From: LMUY01 sp965276785
Lineage (GTDB): Bacteria > Pseudomonadota > Alphaproteobacteria > Acetobacterales > Acetobacteraceae
Direction of reading: 5' to 3'
DNA: 64,000 nucleotides
Assembly (NCBI GenBank): GCA_965276785.1
Contig: OZ255629.1
Span: forward strand, 3,534,001-3,598,000
The position numbers were made by a program, and so were the translations under genes. Shown piece by piece: positions 62,710-64,000 of this stretch (position 1 is its first letter; each line of letters starts with the position of its first letter). The notes below the pieces were generated by a model that worked only from the letters and a program-made list of their open reading frames with translations, was not told the origin of the DNA and made no database searches.

Positions 62710-63528
62710 ATTGCCCGGCACCGGCTGGACGCACGCCGCTCGCTTGGCCAGCACTTCCTGCTGGACCTGCAGTTGGTGGCGCGCATCGCCGCCCTGGCCG
62801 GGGAGTTGGCCGGCCGCCATGTGGTGGAAGTGGGCCCCGGGCCCGGCGGGTTGACCCGAGCGCTCCTGGCAAGCCCCGCCGCCTCGGTGACCGCGGTCGA
62901 GATCGACCCGCGAGCGGTGGCGGCAGTGGAGGAACTGGCGCTGACCGACCGGCGCCTCCGGGTGGTGGCGGCGGACGCGGTCTCGCTTGACCTGGCCGCT
63001 CTGGTGCCGGCGCCGCGCGTGGTGGTGGCCAATTTGCCGTATAACCTGGGCACGCCGCTGCTGGTCGGCTGGCTGCGGCAGGCGGCGCAATGGGAGCGGC
63101 TCACCCTGATGTTCCAGCTTGAGGTGGCGGAACGGATTTGCGCGCCGCCGGGCAGCGAGGCCTACGGCCGGCTGGCAGTGCTGGCGCAATGGACGGGAAC
63201 GCCCGCGATCCTCGCCCGCATCCCGCCCGCGGCGTTCTGGCCGCCGCCCAAGGTGGTGTCCGCCGTGGTCGGCTGGCGCCCGCGTGCGCAGCAGCCGGCG
63301 CCGGGCTTGTTCGCCGCCATGGAGCGCCTGACCGCCGCGGCGTTTGGCCAGCGCCGCAAGATGCTGCGCGGCTCGTTGCGCCCGCTCGGGGGCGAGGTGC
63401 TGCTGTCCAGGGCCGGGATCGACCCGGCACGCCGGGCGGAGACGCTGACCATCGCCGAATTTGACCGGCTCGCCCGCGACCTCAGCCGGGCTGCGGCTAC
63501 AACGACCAATACAGCAGGAGTGGGGTAG
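62710..63528 (+). CDS. rsmA: 16S rRNA dimethyladenosine transferase RsmA/KsgA, start codon unclear
   Basis: Methylates two adenines near the 3' end of 16S rRNA. Family similarity begins at GPLREVIARHRLDARRSLGQ (from 62692) and HFLLDLQL, with the SAM loop VVEVGPGPGGLTRALL and catalytic NLPYN; the C-domain with AFGQRRKMLRGSL ends it. The frame is open back to TGA 62611-62613 but has no ATG, GTG or TTG before TTG 62773, which would remove the essential GQHF. 62710 (ATT, with GGGAGG just upstream, though too close) is a placeholder start giving the normal ~272 residues. The true start is unresolved. Confidence 0.8.
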   Translation: MARHRLDARRSLGQHFLLDLQLVARIAALAGELAGRHVVEVGPGPGGLTRALLASPAASVTAVEIDPRAVAAVEELALTDRRLRVVAADAVSLDLAALVPAPRVVVANLPYNLGTPLLVGWLRQAAQWERLTLMFQLEVAERICAPPGSEAYGRLAVLAQWTGTPAILARIPPAAFWPPPKVVSAVVGWRPRAQQPAPGLFAAMERLTAAAFGQRRKMLRGSLRPLGGEVLLSRAGIDPARRAETLTIAEFDRLARDLSRAAATTTNTAGVG

Positions 63529-63530
63529 AA

Positions 63531-64000
63531 ATGCGGCAAGCAGTCATCGTCGCGACGGCGCGCACCCCGATCGGGCGCGCCTATCGGGGTGCATTCAACA
63601 ACACGCAGGCGCAGCAACTCGGGGCTCATGCCATCCGGCACGCCGTCGCCCGCGCCGGGCTCGAACCGGACGAGGTTGAGGACGTCGTGATGGGAGCGGC
63701 CGTGCAGCAAGGCAGCCAAGGCTTCAATGTGGCCCGGCAGAGCGCGCTGGCCGCCGGGTTGCCGGACTCGGTCGCCGGTATGAGCATCGACCGCCAATGC
63801 GCGTCCGGCCTGATGGCGATCGCCACCGCCGCCAAGCAGGTGGTGCTGGATGGCATGGACATCGTGGTGGGCGGCGGGGTGGAGTCAATTTCGCTGGTAC
63901 AGACGTCGCACGCCAATGCATGGCGGCGGCAGGATCCCGCCTTGGTGGAGCAAATTCCAGCGCTCTACATGAGCATGATCGAGACCGCGGAGATCGTGGC
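63531..64000 (+). CDS. Acetyl-CoA acyltransferase (thiolase), 5' part
   Basis: The gene starts at ATG 63531, two bases after the rsmA stop, and runs off the right edge; about 156 residues are visible. MRQAVIVATARTPIGRAYRG begins a thiolase, EDVVMGAAVQQGSQGFNVAR follows, and the acyl-accepting Cys is in SIDRQCASGLMAIATAAKQV, followed by VVGGGVESISLVQT. It condenses or cleaves 3-ketoacyl-CoA. A GGAG-like sequence precedes the ATG inside the rsmA end. Degradative (FadA-like) and biosynthetic types cannot be told apart yet. Confidence 0.9.
   Translation, partial: MRQAVIVATARTPIGRAYRGAFNNTQAQQLGAHAIRHAVARAGLEPDEVEDVVMGAAVQQGSQGFNVARQSALAAGLPDSVAGMSIDRQCASGLMAIATAAKQVVLDGMDIVVGGGVESISLVQTSHANAWRRQDPALVEQIPALYMSMIETAEIV

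Noticed and set aside
62773..63528. Taking TTG 62773 as the rsmA start
   Set aside because: It would cut off the conserved SLGQHFLLD segment that forms the cofactor site in all RsmA proteins, although it is the first canonical start codon in the frame.

Overview
The window is high-GC, densely coded DNA from an alphaproteobacterium, most likely of the Acetobacteraceae/Rhodospirillales. This placement is inferred from the core gene order (lptF-lptG-lptD-surA-rsmA, acnA divergent from ccmAB, pyrD followed by a DLWG-type HAD protein) and from small conserved proteins of the type seen in that family; no rRNA or tRNA gene is present to confirm it.

Left part (1-8618): the end of an acyl-CoA carboxylase operon (carboxyltransferase end, biotin carboxylase/BCCP subunit) runs by stop/start overlap into an RraA-like aldolase and an IlvD/Edd sugar-acid dehydratase with three cysteines placed as in the [2Fe-2S] arabinonate dehydratases. 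After a 370-bp patch of REP-like repeats comes a convergent ribose-type ABC importer (ATPase, permease, binding protein).

Region 8619-20889 is the most interesting block: a two-operon catabolic cluster. Operon one encodes a RutA-like flavin monooxygenase, an SDR, an iron alcohol dehydrogenase/maleylacetate-reductase-like enzyme, a Liv-type binding protein without a transporter and an epimerase-like protein, followed by a TetR regulator. Operon two encodes a gentisate-dioxygenase-like bicupin, a 2-keto-4-pentenoate-type hydratase, an FAH-family hydrolase, an ornithine-cyclodeaminase/mu-crystallin homologue, a SnoaL-like protein and an AAHS-type MFS transporter. Both operon promoters carry the same 17-bp, near-palindromic AT-rich box (14 of 17 identical), so the TetR protein probably controls both. 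The chemistry fits oxidation and ring opening of an aromatic or heterocyclic compound, but the substrate is unknown.

Region 20921-28454 is accessory and partly decayed: an SDR/TetR pair with a strong dyad operator, an SDR remnant with an internal deletion, a FitAB/VapBC-like toxin-antitoxin pair, a serine-resolvase/methyltransferase chimera, a complete IS3-family element, an FtrA-rhodanese-acetyltransferase group and a frameshifted mlaC. TGTCCGC/GCGGACA inverted repeats recur at the module edges.

Region 28455-50997 is mixed: a small unknown protein, an acyl-CoA ligase with two acyl-CoA dehydrogenases, a PHS-type MFS symporter, an aldo/keto reductase broken by a single TAG codon, two exported proteins, an S24-type repressor with two small conserved genes that share its putative operator boxes, pyrD plus HAD, mazEF, UPF0301, a peroxiredoxin, an RND pump (adaptor and pump only), ndk, an SGNH hydrolase and ccmAB.

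The right end (51060-64000) is mainly housekeeping: acnA, a Doc-type toxin-antitoxin pair, a cupin with an FGGY kinase, the LPS-export and outer-membrane genes lptF, lptG, lptD and surA, then rsmA (ksgA), which directly follows surA with no pdxA between and has no ordinary start codon, and the beginning of a thiolase. A structured ~100-bp element occurs twice (29136-29235 and 61248-61346) with base changes that preserve two hairpins.
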